Notes under the pieces: model-generated
Databases searched by the model: none
What the model saw: only the letters and a program-made list of their open reading frames with translations
Told to the model about the DNA's origin: nothing
Program-made: the position numbers and the translations under genes
Shown: piece after piece, positions 53,647 to 62,322 of the stretch
Position numbering within the stretch: the stretch's first letter is position 1
Layout: every line of letters starts with the position of its first letter
Assembly: GCA_016865505.2 (NCBI GenBank)
Contig: AP025252.1
Span: forward strand, 2,232,001-2,296,000
Source of the DNA: Bryobacterales bacterium F-183
GTDB lineage: Bacteria; Acidobacteriota; Terriglobia; Bryobacterales; Bryobacteraceae
DNA length: 64,000 nucleotides
Direction: 5' to 3'

Positions 53647-54578
53647 CCCCTGTGATTCAGCTCGAAAACCTGTCGGTGAGGCTCGGCAATCGCGATATCT
53701 TGCGAGGCCTCACCGGCACTCTTTCGGGTCGCACCATCGGTTTGCTCGGCCCCAACGGCGCCGGCAAATCCACGATGATCAATACCCTGCTGGGCTTTTA
53801 TCCGCCCATCAGCGGCACCGCCAAAGTCCTCGGTCTCGACATCCGCACCCAGGCCAAAGAAATCCGCCGCCTCGTCGGCTACATGCCGGAAAACGACACC
53901 TTCATCGGCTCGATGTCCGCTGTATCCTTCGTCCGCATGATGGCGGAACTCTCCGGCCTGCCCGGAGAAGCGGCCCTCGAACGCGCCCATGAAGCCCTCT
54001 TCTACGTCGGCCTCGGCGAAGCGCGCTACCGCCAGGTCGGAACCTACTCCCTCGGCATGAAGCAGCTCGCCAAGCTCGCCCAGGCCATCGTCCATGGACC
54101 CAAGCTCGTCATTCTCGACGAGCCCACCAACGGTCTCGATCCACCCGCACGCCAGCGCATGCTCAAGCTCATCAAAGAAATGCGGGACTCGAACCAGATG
54201 AACCTCATCCTCTGTTCGCACCTGCTCAAGGACGTCGAAGACACCTGCGAAGAGGTCATGATCCTCAAGCAGGGGCAGATGGTGTACTCCGCCAACCTCG
54301 AGGACGAACGCAAGCTCAACCGCCGCTTCCTGGAACTCGAAACCTACGGCGTACAGAACGGCTTTGTGGAAGCCGCCGAAGCGCTCGGCTGCGAATGCGC
54401 CGCCCTCACCGGAGGCCGCGTCAAGATGGTGCTCGGCACGGGAGTCGAAATCCGCGACATCTACAAGCTCGCCGCAGAACGCAACCTCCAACTGCGCCGC
54501 CTCAGCTACCGCCGCGACACACTAGAGGACATCTTCCTGAAGGCCATGGAATTCAAAGGGGCCCCTCAAGCAAAATAG
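53643..54578 (+). CDS. ABC transporter ATP-binding protein (311 aa)
   Basis: An ATPase subunit of an ABC exporter-like system. Walker A '[19 protein letters not shown]', Q-loop 'YMPENDTF', signature '[15 protein letters not shown]' (a variant: LSGGQ is replaced by YSLGM) and Walker B '[16 protein letters not shown]' are visible. The ~80-residue C-terminal extension is common in ATPases paired with ABC-2 type permeases. It overlaps the FecR gene by 4 bases and the permease gene follows after 2, so they form one unit. The exported substrate is unknown. Confidence 0.9.
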   Translation: MTPVIQLENLSVRLGNRDILRGLTGTLSGRTIGLLGPNGAGKSTMINTLLGFYPPISGTAKVLGLDIRTQAKEIRRLVGYMPENDTFIGSMSAVSFVRMMAELSGLPGEAALERAHEALFYVGLGEARYRQVGTYSLGMKQLAKLAQAIVHGPKLVILDEPTNGLDPPARQRMLKLIKEMRDSNQMNLILCSHLLKDVEDTCEEVMILKQGQMVYSANLEDERKLNRRFLELETYGVQNGFVEAAEALGCECAALTGGRVKMVLGTGVEIRDIYKLAAERNLQLRRLSYRRDTLEDIFLKAMEFKGAPQAK

Positions 54579-54580
54579 CC

Positions 54581-55465
54581 ATGGCCGTCTACAAACGCAC
54601 TTACAAAGGCTACGAGGGCGCGCAGACCCCCGAATGGTCGCGCTTCCTCATCCTGCCTCGCTACGCCTGGGAATCGCTCTTCAAACAGCGCTTCCTGCTC
54701 ATCTTCTACGTCATCTGCTTCTTCTACCCCATCGGCGCGGGCATCTTCCTGTACATCAATGCCAACCTCGGCATGCTCGCCAGCCTCATTGAAGCTGCAG
54801 GAAAATTCAACGGTCTCGAAATCGACGGCAAGTTCTTCTACATCTTCCACAGCGTCCAAAGCTCGCTGGCCTTTATCCTCACGGCCTTCATCGGCCCAGG
54901 CCTCGTCTCGCCGGACCTTTCGAACAACGCCTTGCCTCTCTACTTCTGCCGCCCCTTCTCGCGCAGTGAGTACGTCGCAGGCAAGCTCGGTGTCGTCGCC
55001 TTCCTGCTCTCGTTTATCACCTGGATCCCCGGTCTCCTGCTTTTCCTCTTGCAGTGGAGCGTAGGTCCGGAAGGCTGGTTCGCGAAGTACTCTTGGATCG
55101 CCCCGGCGATCTTTCTCTCAAGCGTCATGTGGATCCTGCTCATCTCGCTGCTCGCCCTGGCGCTCTCCGCCTGGGTACGTTGGAAAGTCGTCGCCGGCGC
55201 GCTACTGCTGCTTGTCTTCTTCTTGAGCACAGGCCTCGCCGCCGCCATCAACGCCGTGATGCGCACCGACAAAGGCTCCTGGCTTGACATCACCTCCAAT
55301 AGCGGCCGCATCGCCCTCGAACTCTTCCGCGTACGCGAATTCATGGACTACAGCGAGGGGCAGGGCATCAGTATCGAAGAAGCCTGGACCGCGCAGTTCT
55401 TAGCCCTCGGCTTCTGTCTCTGGCTCCTGTGGAAGAAGATCCGCGCCTACGAGGTGATCAAGTAA
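54581..55465 (+). CDS. ABC-2 type transporter permease (294 aa)
   Basis: A membrane protein with about six helices: '[20 protein letters not shown]', '[20 protein letters not shown]', '[20 protein letters not shown]' and others. The segment '[21 protein letters not shown]' is typical of ABC-2/CcmB-like permeases. A large loop (~65-90) follows the first helix. ATG 54581 is used because it comes 2 bases after the ATPase stop; an earlier in-frame reading starts inside the ATPase. The stop overlaps the next ATPase start by one base (TAATG). It is the membrane half of the first ABC pair. Confidence 0.85.
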   Translation: MAVYKRTYKGYEGAQTPEWSRFLILPRYAWESLFKQRFLLIFYVICFFYPIGAGIFLYINANLGMLASLIEAAGKFNGLEIDGKFFYIFHSVQSSLAFILTAFIGPGLVSPDLSNNALPLYFCRPFSRSEYVAGKLGVVAFLLSFITWIPGLLLFLLQWSVGPEGWFAKYSWIAPAIFLSSVMWILLISLLALALSAWVRWKVVAGALLLLVFFLSTGLAAAINAVMRTDKGSWLDITSNSGRIALELFRVREFMDYSEGQGISIEEAWTAQFLALGFCLWLLWKKIRAYEVIK

Positions 55466-56445
55466 TGACCGCCGCACCTCCGCCCATCGAAAAGAGCCTT
55501 ATCCAGCTCAACGACGTCTCCAAGTTCTACGGCGAAGTCCTCGGCGTCAACAAGATCAACCTCGCGATCCCCCCGGGCATCACCAGCCTCGTCGGACCCA
55601 ACGGCTCCGGCAAGACCACCCTGATGAACCTCATCACGGGACTCTTGCAGCCTACCCGCGGCACCGTCGACGTTTGCGGCATGTCGCCCGAAGATCCGGA
55701 AACCTTCTTCCGCAACGTCGGCTACTGCACCCAGTTCGATTCGTACCCCAAAGGCTTCACCGGTTACGACTTCGTCTACTCGTTCCTCCGCCTATTCGGT
55801 TGGGACCACGCCGAATGCGAACGCCGCGCCTGGCACGCCATCGATCGCGTCAACCTGCGCGAAGCAGCGCCCCGCAAAATCGCCGGCTACTCCAAAGGCA
55901 TGCGCCAGCGCATTCGCTTGGCCCAGTCCATCAGTCACGACCCTCGTGTCCTGATCCTCGATGAACCCCTCAACGGTCTCGATCCTCTGGTCCGCGCCGA
56001 AACCATCGCCCTGTTCCGCGAATTCTCCGGCGAAGGACGCCACGTGATCATCTCCAGCCACGTCCTACACGAGGTCGACATCATCTCGGACCAGGTCATC
56101 CTCATGTCCAGCGGCTATATCGTTGCGGAAGGCCAGATCAAAGGCGTCCGCAATGAGATCGAAGAACACCCCATGCAGGTGCTCATCCGTTGCGACCAGC
56201 CGCAAGCCCTCGCCTCCCGCATCTTCCAGTCCAAGAACGTCGTGGAAGCCAAAGTCCACAGCGACGGCGGAGGCCTCCTCGTCAAAACCCGCAATGCCGA
56301 CGAGTTCTACCTGATGATGAACCACATCGCCATGAACGGCATCGTGGTCGAAACCGTCGCGCCCGTCGATGACGACGTACAGTCGCTCTACGAATACTTA
56401 ATCGACGACGGCGGCTCCAGCAACGCCGGTGGAGGCTCCAAATGA
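55465..56445 (+). CDS. ABC transporter ATP-binding protein, second copy (326 aa)
   Basis: A second ATPase with Walker A '[19 protein letters not shown]', Q-loop '[14 protein letters not shown]', signature '[15 protein letters not shown]' (again YSKGM rather than LSGGQ) and Walker B '[18 protein letters not shown]'. The C-terminal ~90 residues resemble those of CcmA/NatA-type ATPases. It overlaps the upstream permease by one base and the downstream permease by four (ATGA). Differences from the first ATPase outside the motifs show it is not a recent duplicate. It probably pairs with the following permease. Confidence 0.9.
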   Translation: MTAAPPPIEKSLIQLNDVSKFYGEVLGVNKINLAIPPGITSLVGPNGSGKTTLMNLITGLLQPTRGTVDVCGMSPEDPETFFRNVGYCTQFDSYPKGFTGYDFVYSFLRLFGWDHAECERRAWHAIDRVNLREAAPRKIAGYSKGMRQRIRLAQSISHDPRVLILDEPLNGLDPLVRAETIALFREFSGEGRHVIISSHVLHEVDIISDQVILMSSGYIVAEGQIKGVRNEIEEHPMQVLIRCDQPQALASRIFQSKNVVEAKVHSDGGGLLVKTRNADEFYLMMNHIAMNGIVVETVAPVDDDVQSLYEYLIDDGGSSNAGGGSK

Positions 56446-57515
56446 ACCCCGTCTGGTGGAAGCAGATCAGCGCCGTCTTAAGGCTCGAAGTCAAAAAGTC
56501 GTTCTTCTCCAAACGCGGACTCTGGATCTACTTCCTCGCCCTCATCCCCGTCCTCATCTGGGGCGGCCACTGGATGGTCATGCGCTACAAGGCCGAGCGC
56601 ATGCACAACAATGCCGGCGCTGGCGTTACCAAAGAAAAGCTCATGTCCGTCAAGCAGGGCATGACCGTTGCGGAGGTCGAAGGCATTTTAGGCCGCCCCG
56701 CCACCTCGCGTACCGTCACCCGCCGCAACGGCACAGAGTTCCGCTACTGGTCGTATTCCGACGGCACCACCACGCGCCACATCACCTTCCGTGACGGCGC
56801 CGTACAGCGCCTCAATACCGAACACGCCGGGTGCGACCTCCAGGAAGACACCGTCATCTTTGCCGGCATCTTCCAGTTCTTCTACCTGCGCCTGGCAATC
56901 TTCTTCGGATGCATGTTCGTCTTCATGAACCTGTTCCGAGGTGAGATTCTCGACCGCAGCCTGCACTACTACTTCCTCGCGCCCATCCGGCGCGACATCC
57001 TGGTCGTCGGCAAGTATCTGGCAGGCCTGATCGCCACCACGGTTATCTTCTGCGTCAGCACCATCGCACAATGGGCGCTCTTTGTCGTCCACCTCGACCC
57101 CATCAATCGCGATGCCTACCTGCAGCAGAACAACGGCTACCAGCATCTGCTCGCCTACACCGGCGTCACCGCGCTCGCATGCCTCGGCTACGGCAGCGTC
57201 TTCCTCGCCGCCGGCATCCTCATCCGCAACCCGCTCATCACCGCCGCGACAGTCCTCATCTGGGAATCGATCAACGGCATCCTGCCGGCAACCCTCCGTC
57301 AGATCAGCGTGATTTACTACTTGAAATCGCTCTGCCCCGTCGAGATCCCCATGCAGCAGGGCGTCCCGGCCCCCGTGGCCTTGCTCGCCGTGAACGTCGA
57401 TAACGCGCCGCCCATCGTCGCCGTACTCGGCCTTCTCGCCCTCTCCGCTGTCGTAGTCTTCATCTCCACGCGCCGCATCAAGCGCATGGAAATCAACTAC
57501 AGCACCGACAACTAA
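56442..57515 (+). CDS. ABC permease with BamE/SmpA-like insertion (357 aa)
   Basis: An ABC-2 type permease: a first helix at residues ~27-46, then at least five more after residue 138 ('[20 protein letters not shown]', '[20 protein letters not shown]' and others). Between the first and second helices, residues ~66-126 form a soluble insert with the pattern of BamE/SmpA-OmlA domains: '[17 protein letters not shown]' (compare 'GMTkeqV..lLG.P'), aromatic 'FRYWSY', and a closing '[11 protein letters not shown]'. This would lie outside the membrane if the N-terminus is inside. The insertion is unlike ordinary ABC-2 permeases. It is the last gene of the sigma-FecR-ABC-ABC operon, and the peptidase gene follows after 5 bases. 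Confidence 0.85.
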   Translation: MNPVWWKQISAVLRLEVKKSFFSKRGLWIYFLALIPVLIWGGHWMVMRYKAERMHNNAGAGVTKEKLMSVKQGMTVAEVEGILGRPATSRTVTRRNGTEFRYWSYSDGTTTRHITFRDGAVQRLNTEHAGCDLQEDTVIFAGIFQFFYLRLAIFFGCMFVFMNLFRGEILDRSLHYYFLAPIRRDILVVGKYLAGLIATTVIFCVSTIAQWALFVVHLDPINRDAYLQQNNGYQHLLAYTGVTALACLGYGSVFLAAGILIRNPLITAATVLIWESINGILPATLRQISVIYYLKSLCPVEIPMQQGVPAPVALLAVNVDNAPPIVAVLGLLALSAVVVFISTRRIKRMEINYSTDN

Positions 57516-57520
57516 CCATA

Positions 57521-58753
57521 ATGGAAGAGATGGTGTTCACCGCCGCCCTCTCTTCCATCCTTTGGACTGCCGCCGCCGATCCGGCCACTCTCGCGCGCAC
57601 TCCGCAAATGAAAGCCGCGCTCGACTACGCCAAGCGCATCGAACCGGAAATCATCGCCGAACAGCGCCGCGTCTGCGAAATCGCCGCCCCCTCACACAAA
57701 GAACAAAAGCGAGGCGCCGAGTTCAAGCGGATCTTCGAATCTCTCGGACTCAGCAACGTCCGCATCGACGAGGTCGGCAACGTCATCGGCGAACGGCCCG
57801 GCAAGAACGCCAAGCCCAACCTTCTCGTCGCCGCCCACCTCGACACCGTCTTTGAAGAGTTCGTCGGCCTCAAAACCGCGCAGAACGGCAACATCATCAC
57901 CGGACCCGGCATCGGCGACGACTGCCGCGGCCTCGCTGTACTCATCAGCATGATCCGCTCTCTCAACGCCGGCAAGGTCGAAACCAACGGCACCCTTACC
58001 TTCGTCGCCAACGTCGGCGAAGAAGGCCTCGGCGACCTCAAAGGCGTGAAACATCTCTTCAACCAATCGCTCAAAGGGAAGGTGGACGCATTTATTTCCA
58101 TCGATGGTACCGGCCTGCGCATCACTCGAATCAGCGTGGGAAGCTACCGATACCGTCTCGCCTACAAAGGTCCCGGAGGCCACAGTTTCGGCTCGTTCGG
58201 CAATGCGAACCCCATGCACGCCCTGGGCCGCGCCATCGCCAAGATCGGCGATCTCGATGTGCCGGACCATCCCAAAACCACCTTCAACGTCGGCCGCGTC
58301 GGCGGCGGAACTTCAGTCAACTCCATCGCCTTTGAAGCCTGGGCCGAAATCGACATGCGCTCCAGCGACCCCAAGTCCCTCAACAACCTCGACGAGCGCT
58401 TCAAGTCCGCCATTCATCAGGCTTTGAACGAAGAGAACGCACGCTGGAAGGACAAAGGCAAGATCTCCATCGACCTCAAGATGATCGGCAATCGCCCCGC
58501 TGGCGAAATGCCCGTCGAGTCCCCCCTCGTCCAAAGCGCACTAGCCGTATCCAAGGCGCTCGGATTCGAATCCGGCATGGGAGAAGGCTCCACCGACGCG
58601 AACTACCCCCAAAGCCTCAACGTACCCGCCATCACCATCGGCGGCGGAGGCCGCGGCGAAGGCGCGCATACGCCTGAAGAATCCTTCGACATCACAGACT
58701 CCTGGAAAGGCTCGCAACGCGCCCTGCTGCTTGCCGTCGCGCTCGTAAACTAA
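57521..58753 (+). CDS. M20-family metallopeptidase (410 aa)
   Basis: A two-zinc M20/M25/M40 exopeptidase or related amidohydrolase. Metal ligands are visible in 'LLVAAHLDTVFEEF' (His, with Asp two after), 'GPGIGDDCRGLA' (bridging Asp), 'GEEGLGDLKG' (catalytic Glu and metal Glu), 'FISIDGTGL' (Asp) and 'GEGAHTPEES' (His). The middle dimerisation domain carries 'GPGGHSFGSFGNANP'. A short N-terminal hydrophobic stretch ('MVFTAALSSILWTAAA') may be a signal peptide, which would place it outside the cytoplasm. Starts at 57521 and 57530 are both possible. It follows the permease gene after 5 bases and may be expressed with the ABC operon. Confidence 0.85.
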   Translation: MEEMVFTAALSSILWTAAADPATLARTPQMKAALDYAKRIEPEIIAEQRRVCEIAAPSHKEQKRGAEFKRIFESLGLSNVRIDEVGNVIGERPGKNAKPNLLVAAHLDTVFEEFVGLKTAQNGNIITGPGIGDDCRGLAVLISMIRSLNAGKVETNGTLTFVANVGEEGLGDLKGVKHLFNQSLKGKVDAFISIDGTGLRITRISVGSYRYRLAYKGPGGHSFGSFGNANPMHALGRAIAKIGDLDVPDHPKTTFNVGRVGGGTSVNSIAFEAWAEIDMRSSDPKSLNNLDERFKSAIHQALNEENARWKDKGKISIDLKMIGNRPAGEMPVESPLVQSALAVSKALGFESGMGEGSTDANYPQSLNVPAITIGGGGRGEGAHTPEESFDITDSWKGSQRALLLAVALVN

Positions 58754-58758
58754 CCAAC

Positions 58759-59109
58759 ATGCCCAAGCTCATCGCTACCCCCACTCGCATCCCGGTCCCT
58801 GGCGGAAAGCTCATCGATGAACACGTAGGACGCGTGAATACCGGCAATACGGACATCAGCGTTGCGCATATGCGCAGCCCCGCCGGTTGGTCCGAACCCG
58901 GCCAGACCCCGGAGTTCGACGAGTACACCATCGTTCTCAGCGGCTTCATGCGCGTCGAACACAAAGACGGCGTCATCGACGTACCCGCAGGACAGTCCAT
59001 TCTCTGCGCCAAAAATGAGTGGATCCGCTACAGCACACCGGAAGGCGCCGAATACATCGCGATCTGTCTCCCCGCCTTCAGCCCGGACACTGTCCATCGC
59101 GACGAATAA
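58759..59109 (+). CDS. Cupin-domain protein (116 aa)
   Basis: A small single-domain cupin. The first motif region reads 'EFDEYTIVLSGFMRVEHKDG' and the second 'IDVPAGQSILCAKNEWIRYS'. The usual metal-binding His residues are largely replaced (E-F-D-E-Y rather than H-x-H), so metal binding is doubtful. It may bind a small molecule or act as an isomerase-like or epimerase-like protein. It follows the M20 peptidase after 5 bases and is probably its operon partner. Confidence 0.75.
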   Translation: MPKLIATPTRIPVPGGKLIDEHVGRVNTGNTDISVAHMRSPAGWSEPGQTPEFDEYTIVLSGFMRVEHKDGVIDVPAGQSILCAKNEWIRYSTPEGAEYIAICLPAFSPDTVHRDE

Positions 59110-59144
59110 GCGTCTAACCAAACATGGAAGGCTAAACTGATACT

Positions 59145-60128
59145 TTGGACGCTCGCAAAATCGGCCTGTTGGTTGTATCCATCGGCATCTCGCTAGGCTG
59201 CCTCATCTGGGTACTCTCCGGCTCCGAACTCCGTGAACTACCCGGTGAAATCCGAACCCTCCGTTGGGGCTGGGTCGGCCTTGCCGTAGTCGCAGACATC
59301 CTCGTCTACGTCTTCCAGGGCTGGCGCTGGAGCCTGCTGCTTCAACCCGTTGCCGAAATCCCGGTGATGAAGTCCATCCGCGCCATCTACGTCGGCCTCT
59401 TCGCCAACGAGATCATCCCCTTCCGCGCGGGCGAAGCCATCCGCTGCTACCTGCAAGCCCGCTGGAGCCATCTGCCGTTCTCGGTCATCGTCGCCTCTGC
59501 GATCATCGAACGCATCTTCGACGGTGTCTGGCTCGTCATCGGCATGTTTACCGTCGCCCACTTCGTACGCGAACTCCCCAAGCAGTTCGTGCAAGGCGGC
59601 ATGGTGCTCGCCGTCGTCGTAGCCTTTGGCGCCATCGTACTCTTCCTCGCGATGCTCCAAAAGAACTGGGCTCTCCGCAATCTCTCGAGCATCGGTTGGC
59701 AGCGACATTTGCGAGTCCTCATCGAGGACCTCAACCTCATCGGCTTCTCCAAGTACCTCGCCTACTCGGCGCTCATGAGCCTGCCGTATTTGCTCCTGCA
59801 GGCCATCCCGATCTGGGCCATGATGAAGGCCTACGAACTCGAAGGCGTCACCATCTCGATGGCCATCGTAGCCATGGTGCTCCTTCGCCTCAGCTCTGCC
59901 GTACCCCAAGCCCCCGGCAATCTCGGAGCCTTCCAGGCCATCACGGCACTCACCCTAACGATGTTCGGTTACGACGAAGCACTGTCCAAGCGCTTCTCTC
60001 TCGTACTTTGGGGCGTTGTAACCCTGCCCTTGCTGATCACAGGCTTCTTCGCGCTAGCCGTCACCGGAGCCAAGCTCAGCGAGCTCAAAAAGCAAGCCGA
60101 AGCCACCGCCCAGCAACACCAAGCCTAA
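59145..60128 (+). CDS. Lysylphosphatidylglycerol synthase-type membrane protein, UPF0104 (327 aa)
   Basis: An integral membrane protein with about eight helices matching the flippase-like domain of MprF/UPF0104 proteins. It shows 'QGWRWSLLLQPV' and 'YVGLFANEIIPFRAGEAIRC', and the late 'LLRLSSAVPQAPGNLGAFQA', which matches the conserved 'P..PG..G..e' motif. There is no soluble lysyl-transferase domain, so it is the flippase-like half only. It may move a lipid across the membrane. The start is TTG 59145; no ATG is available before the first helix. TAAACT (59133-59138) ends 6 bases before it, but GGAAGG upstream could also serve as ribosome site. It ends overlapping the FGE gene by 4 bases. Confidence 0.8.
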   Translation: MDARKIGLLVVSIGISLGCLIWVLSGSELRELPGEIRTLRWGWVGLAVVADILVYVFQGWRWSLLLQPVAEIPVMKSIRAIYVGLFANEIIPFRAGEAIRCYLQARWSHLPFSVIVASAIIERIFDGVWLVIGMFTVAHFVRELPKQFVQGGMVLAVVVAFGAIVLFLAMLQKNWALRNLSSIGWQRHLRVLIEDLNLIGFSKYLAYSALMSLPYLLLQAIPIWAMMKAYELEGVTISMAIVAMVLLRLSSAVPQAPGNLGAFQAITALTLTMFGYDEALSKRFSLVLWGVVTLPLLITGFFALAVTGAKLSELKKQAEATAQQHQA

Positions 60129-61075
60129 CCGACGTCCATCACACACCGGAACCCGATGTTCGTCGTCGCCGAATCCGGCGTATTCGATGTCCGCGCCGCC
60201 ACTCGATACCGGTTGCAGTACGACGCGTGGCACAAATACGATCCGCCCTTCATCACCCGCGCCGTCCCCGTTCCAGGACCTTGCGGATTCACCTTGGACG
60301 CAATCACATGATGCGTGGGATGGAACCAGTCCGCGCACCACTCCCAGGTATTGCCGGCCACCGACAACAGCCCGTAATCATTGGCCGGAAACGCATCCAC
60401 CGGACATGCCGCGCTGTACCCATCCTCGGCCGTATCCTCTTCCGGAAACCGCCCCTGCCACACATTGCAAAGATGCTTACCCTCAGGCTCCAACTCATCG
60501 CCCCAGGGAAAAAGCTTCTGCTCCGCACCGCCGCGAGCCGCGTACTCCCACTCCGCCTCGGTCGGCAACCGCTTCCCGGCCCACTGAGCGTACGCCGCGG
60601 CATCGTTCCACGACACCTGCACCACCGGCGTCGTACCTCGCGCCGCCACCGACGTATCCGGACCCTCCGGCATCCGCCATTGCGACCCGTTCACCTTGCA
60701 CCACCACCGGACATTCGGCACCCGCGCGTCCACCAATTCCGGACGCCCCGCCACATGGCCCTGAAACACAAACGACCATCCGAACCGCTCGGCCTCGGTG
60801 ACATACCCGGTCTTTGCCACAAACTCCGCGAACTGCTCATTCGTCACCGGATGCTTGTCGATATAGAACCCGTCCAGCGTGACCTCGCGAATCGGACCCT
60901 CGCCATCCTGCGGGAACCCTTTCGCGTAATCCGTCCCCATCAGGAACTTGCCGCCGTCCAGCCGCACCATCCCGTCCCTGGACCCGCCCGTCGCACGCGC
61001 CCGCGTCTCCGCAGCCCGCACGGACTCGCCCAACGTCACCAGGCGCTTCTTGCTCGGCACGCAGCAAGGATTCAT
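60125..61075 (-). CDS. Formylglycine-generating enzyme, sulfatase maturation factor (316 aa)
   Basis: FGE oxidises a Cys in the CxPxR motif of sulfatases to C-alpha-formylglycine. The SUMF1 fold is evident: 'MVRLDGGKFLMGTD', 'TLDGFYIDKHPVTNEQFAEF', 'HPVTNEQ', 'RLPTEAEWEYAARGG', 'FPWGDEL' and 'NTWEWCADWF'. The C-terminus carries the true FGE active-site pair, Cys282 and Cys287 in 'GGSYLCHASYCNRYRVAAR', followed by 'NTPDSATTNIGFRC'. This closely follows known active FGEs and separates it from the many SUMF1 proteins that lack these cysteines. There is no signal peptide, so it acts in the cytoplasm on unfolded sulfatase. It starts one base inside the stop of the parvulin gene. A substrate sulfatase lies at 16239-17780. 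Confidence 0.92.
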   Translation of the reverse strand: MNPCCVPSKKRLVTLGESVRAAETRARATGGSRDGMVRLDGGKFLMGTDYAKGFPQDGEGPIREVTLDGFYIDKHPVTNEQFAEFVAKTGYVTEAERFGWSFVFQGHVAGRPELVDARVPNVRWWCKVNGSQWRMPEGPDTSVAARGTTPVVQVSWNDAAAYAQWAGKRLPTEAEWEYAARGGAEQKLFPWGDELEPEGKHLCNVWQGRFPEEDTAEDGYSAACPVDAFPANDYGLLSVAGNTWEWCADWFHPTHHVIASKVNPQGPGTGTARVMKGGSYLCHASYCNRYRVAARTSNTPDSATTNIGFRCVMDVG

Positions 61076-61920
61076 TACTCTTTGACGTCCTCAATAACTG
61101 CCGTCGACATCAGCTTGTCCAAATACTGCTCAATCAGCTTCTGGCGCTTCTCTTGCGTAATCGCTTCCGCAATCCGCTCCCGTACATCCTCCAGCGTCGC
61201 CGGACCCGCCTCGCGCTTATCCATCACCTTCGCGACATGAAATCCAAACGGCGACCGGAATACCGGCGAAATCTCACCCGGCTGCATCCGGAACACCACC
61301 GCTTCAAACGCGTCCACCATCTCGCCCATCGGAAACCAGCCCAAATCGCCGCCATTGCCCGGACAATCCGACACTCGATCCGCGACCTCACCAAAGTTCG
61401 CCCCAGCCTGAATCTCCGCGTACGCCGCCTCAACCGCTGCCCGAGCCGCTTCCTCGTCTTCCGGCTTCTCGACGTTCTTCACGATGTGCGCGGCATGCAC
61501 AGCCGCAGGCATCACAAACTCATCGCGATGCTTCCGGTAAAACTCGCTGATGTCCTTGTTGCGCGGCTCCGCGACATTCGCGCATGCCCGGTTGAACAAC
61601 CTATCGATGCGGAACCGCAGCTCAATCTCTTTGCGAGTCTGCTCTTCGGTACCCGGCGCGATGCACCCGCCATTCTCCGGCCGGATGTCCGCCATCTCGC
61701 CTTGAATCGCCTCTGCCGGAACTGGTTCCGGATCGCCCCAAGCGGCCTGCTGCAGCACCGTCCGCTCAATCACGTTCTCCCGCGCCCACTGCTTGACGCG
61801 AGCCTCCAAGGTCCGCGGATCCTCGCCCGCCATCGCCTCCAAAAGCTTCGGTCGGATGGCTCTCGCCTCCTCCCGAAACGTCTGATCTTCGATCCTCTCT
61901 CCGTTCACCAGTACAGGCAC
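61075..61920 (-). CDS. Parvulin-type peptidyl-prolyl isomerase (281 aa)
   Basis: A PpiC/SurA-type prolyl isomerase that speeds cis-trans change at X-Pro bonds. The N-terminal ~130 residues are helical and chaperone-like. The rotamase domain (~150-250) shows 'HAAHIVKNVEKPEDEEAARA', 'GANFGEVADRVSDCPGNGGD', 'LGWFPMGEMVDAFEAVVF', and 'PGEISPVFRSPFGFHVAKVM'. There is no signal peptide, so it is likely cytoplasmic, unlike SurA. GTG 61920 is favoured ('PVLVNGERIED' follows, a usual parvulin start). ATG 61953 would add 11 residues and overlap the divergent cupin gene. It overlaps the FGE start by one base, so the two are co-expressed. Confidence 0.85.
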   Translation of the reverse strand: MPVLVNGERIEDQTFREEARAIRPKLLEAMAGEDPRTLEARVKQWARENVIERTVLQQAAWGDPEPVPAEAIQGEMADIRPENGGCIAPGTEEQTRKEIELRFRIDRLFNRACANVAEPRNKDISEFYRKHRDEFVMPAAVHAAHIVKNVEKPEDEEAARAAVEAAYAEIQAGANFGEVADRVSDCPGNGGDLGWFPMGEMVDAFEAVVFRMQPGEISPVFRSPFGFHVAKVMDKREAGPATLEDVRERIAEAITQEKRQKLIEQYLDKLMSTAVIEDVKE

Positions 61921-61941
61921 GATACCAGTATGATAGACCCC

Positions 61942-62289
61942 ATGAAGCTGCATCAATGGAGCGCCATCCCGCGCGAGCAGTTGAACCCCAATTTCGCCCG
62001 CCAGGTCATCCACTCCGGCGGCATGACCGTCGCCCGCGTCTTCCTCGCCAAAGGCGCCATCGTACCCGAACACAGCCACCCCAACGAACAGGTCTGCTAT
62101 GTCGAATCCGGCAAGCTGGTCTTCCGTTCCCAGGGCCAAGACTATCTCGTACAAACCGGCGAAGTCCTCGAAATTCCGCCCGGCGTACCCCACAGCGTAG
62201 AAGCCCTCGAAGAAACCTCCGGCTTCGACCTCTTCACTCCCAAGCGTCAGGATTGGATTGACGGCAACGACGCGTACCTCAGAAAGTAA
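61942..62289 (+). CDS. Cupin-domain protein, metal-binding type (115 aa)
   Basis: A single-domain cupin with intact metal ligands: 'VPEHSHPNEQVCYVESGKLV' (two His and a Glu) and the second motif 'EIPPGVPHSVEALE' (His). The family covers dioxygenases, isomerases and storage-like proteins, so the function is open. The start is ATG 61942; an in-frame ATG at 61930 would add four residues. The gene diverges from the parvulin/FGE pair, 21 bases away, and may share its control region. Confidence 0.8.
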   Translation: MKLHQWSAIPREQLNPNFARQVIHSGGMTVARVFLAKGAIVPEHSHPNEQVCYVESGKLVFRSQGQDYLVQTGEVLEIPPGVPHSVEALEETSGFDLFTPKRQDWIDGNDAYLRK

Positions 62290-62322
62290 CGCTCCACCCC
62301 GCCGGGTTACCCTTTTATACGA

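Noticed and set aside
59264-61240. Plus-strand open frame (658 codons) across the flippase-like gene and antisense to FGE and parvulin
   Set aside because: The composition is Arg/His/Pro-rich and non-protein-like, and it overlaps three well-supported genes.
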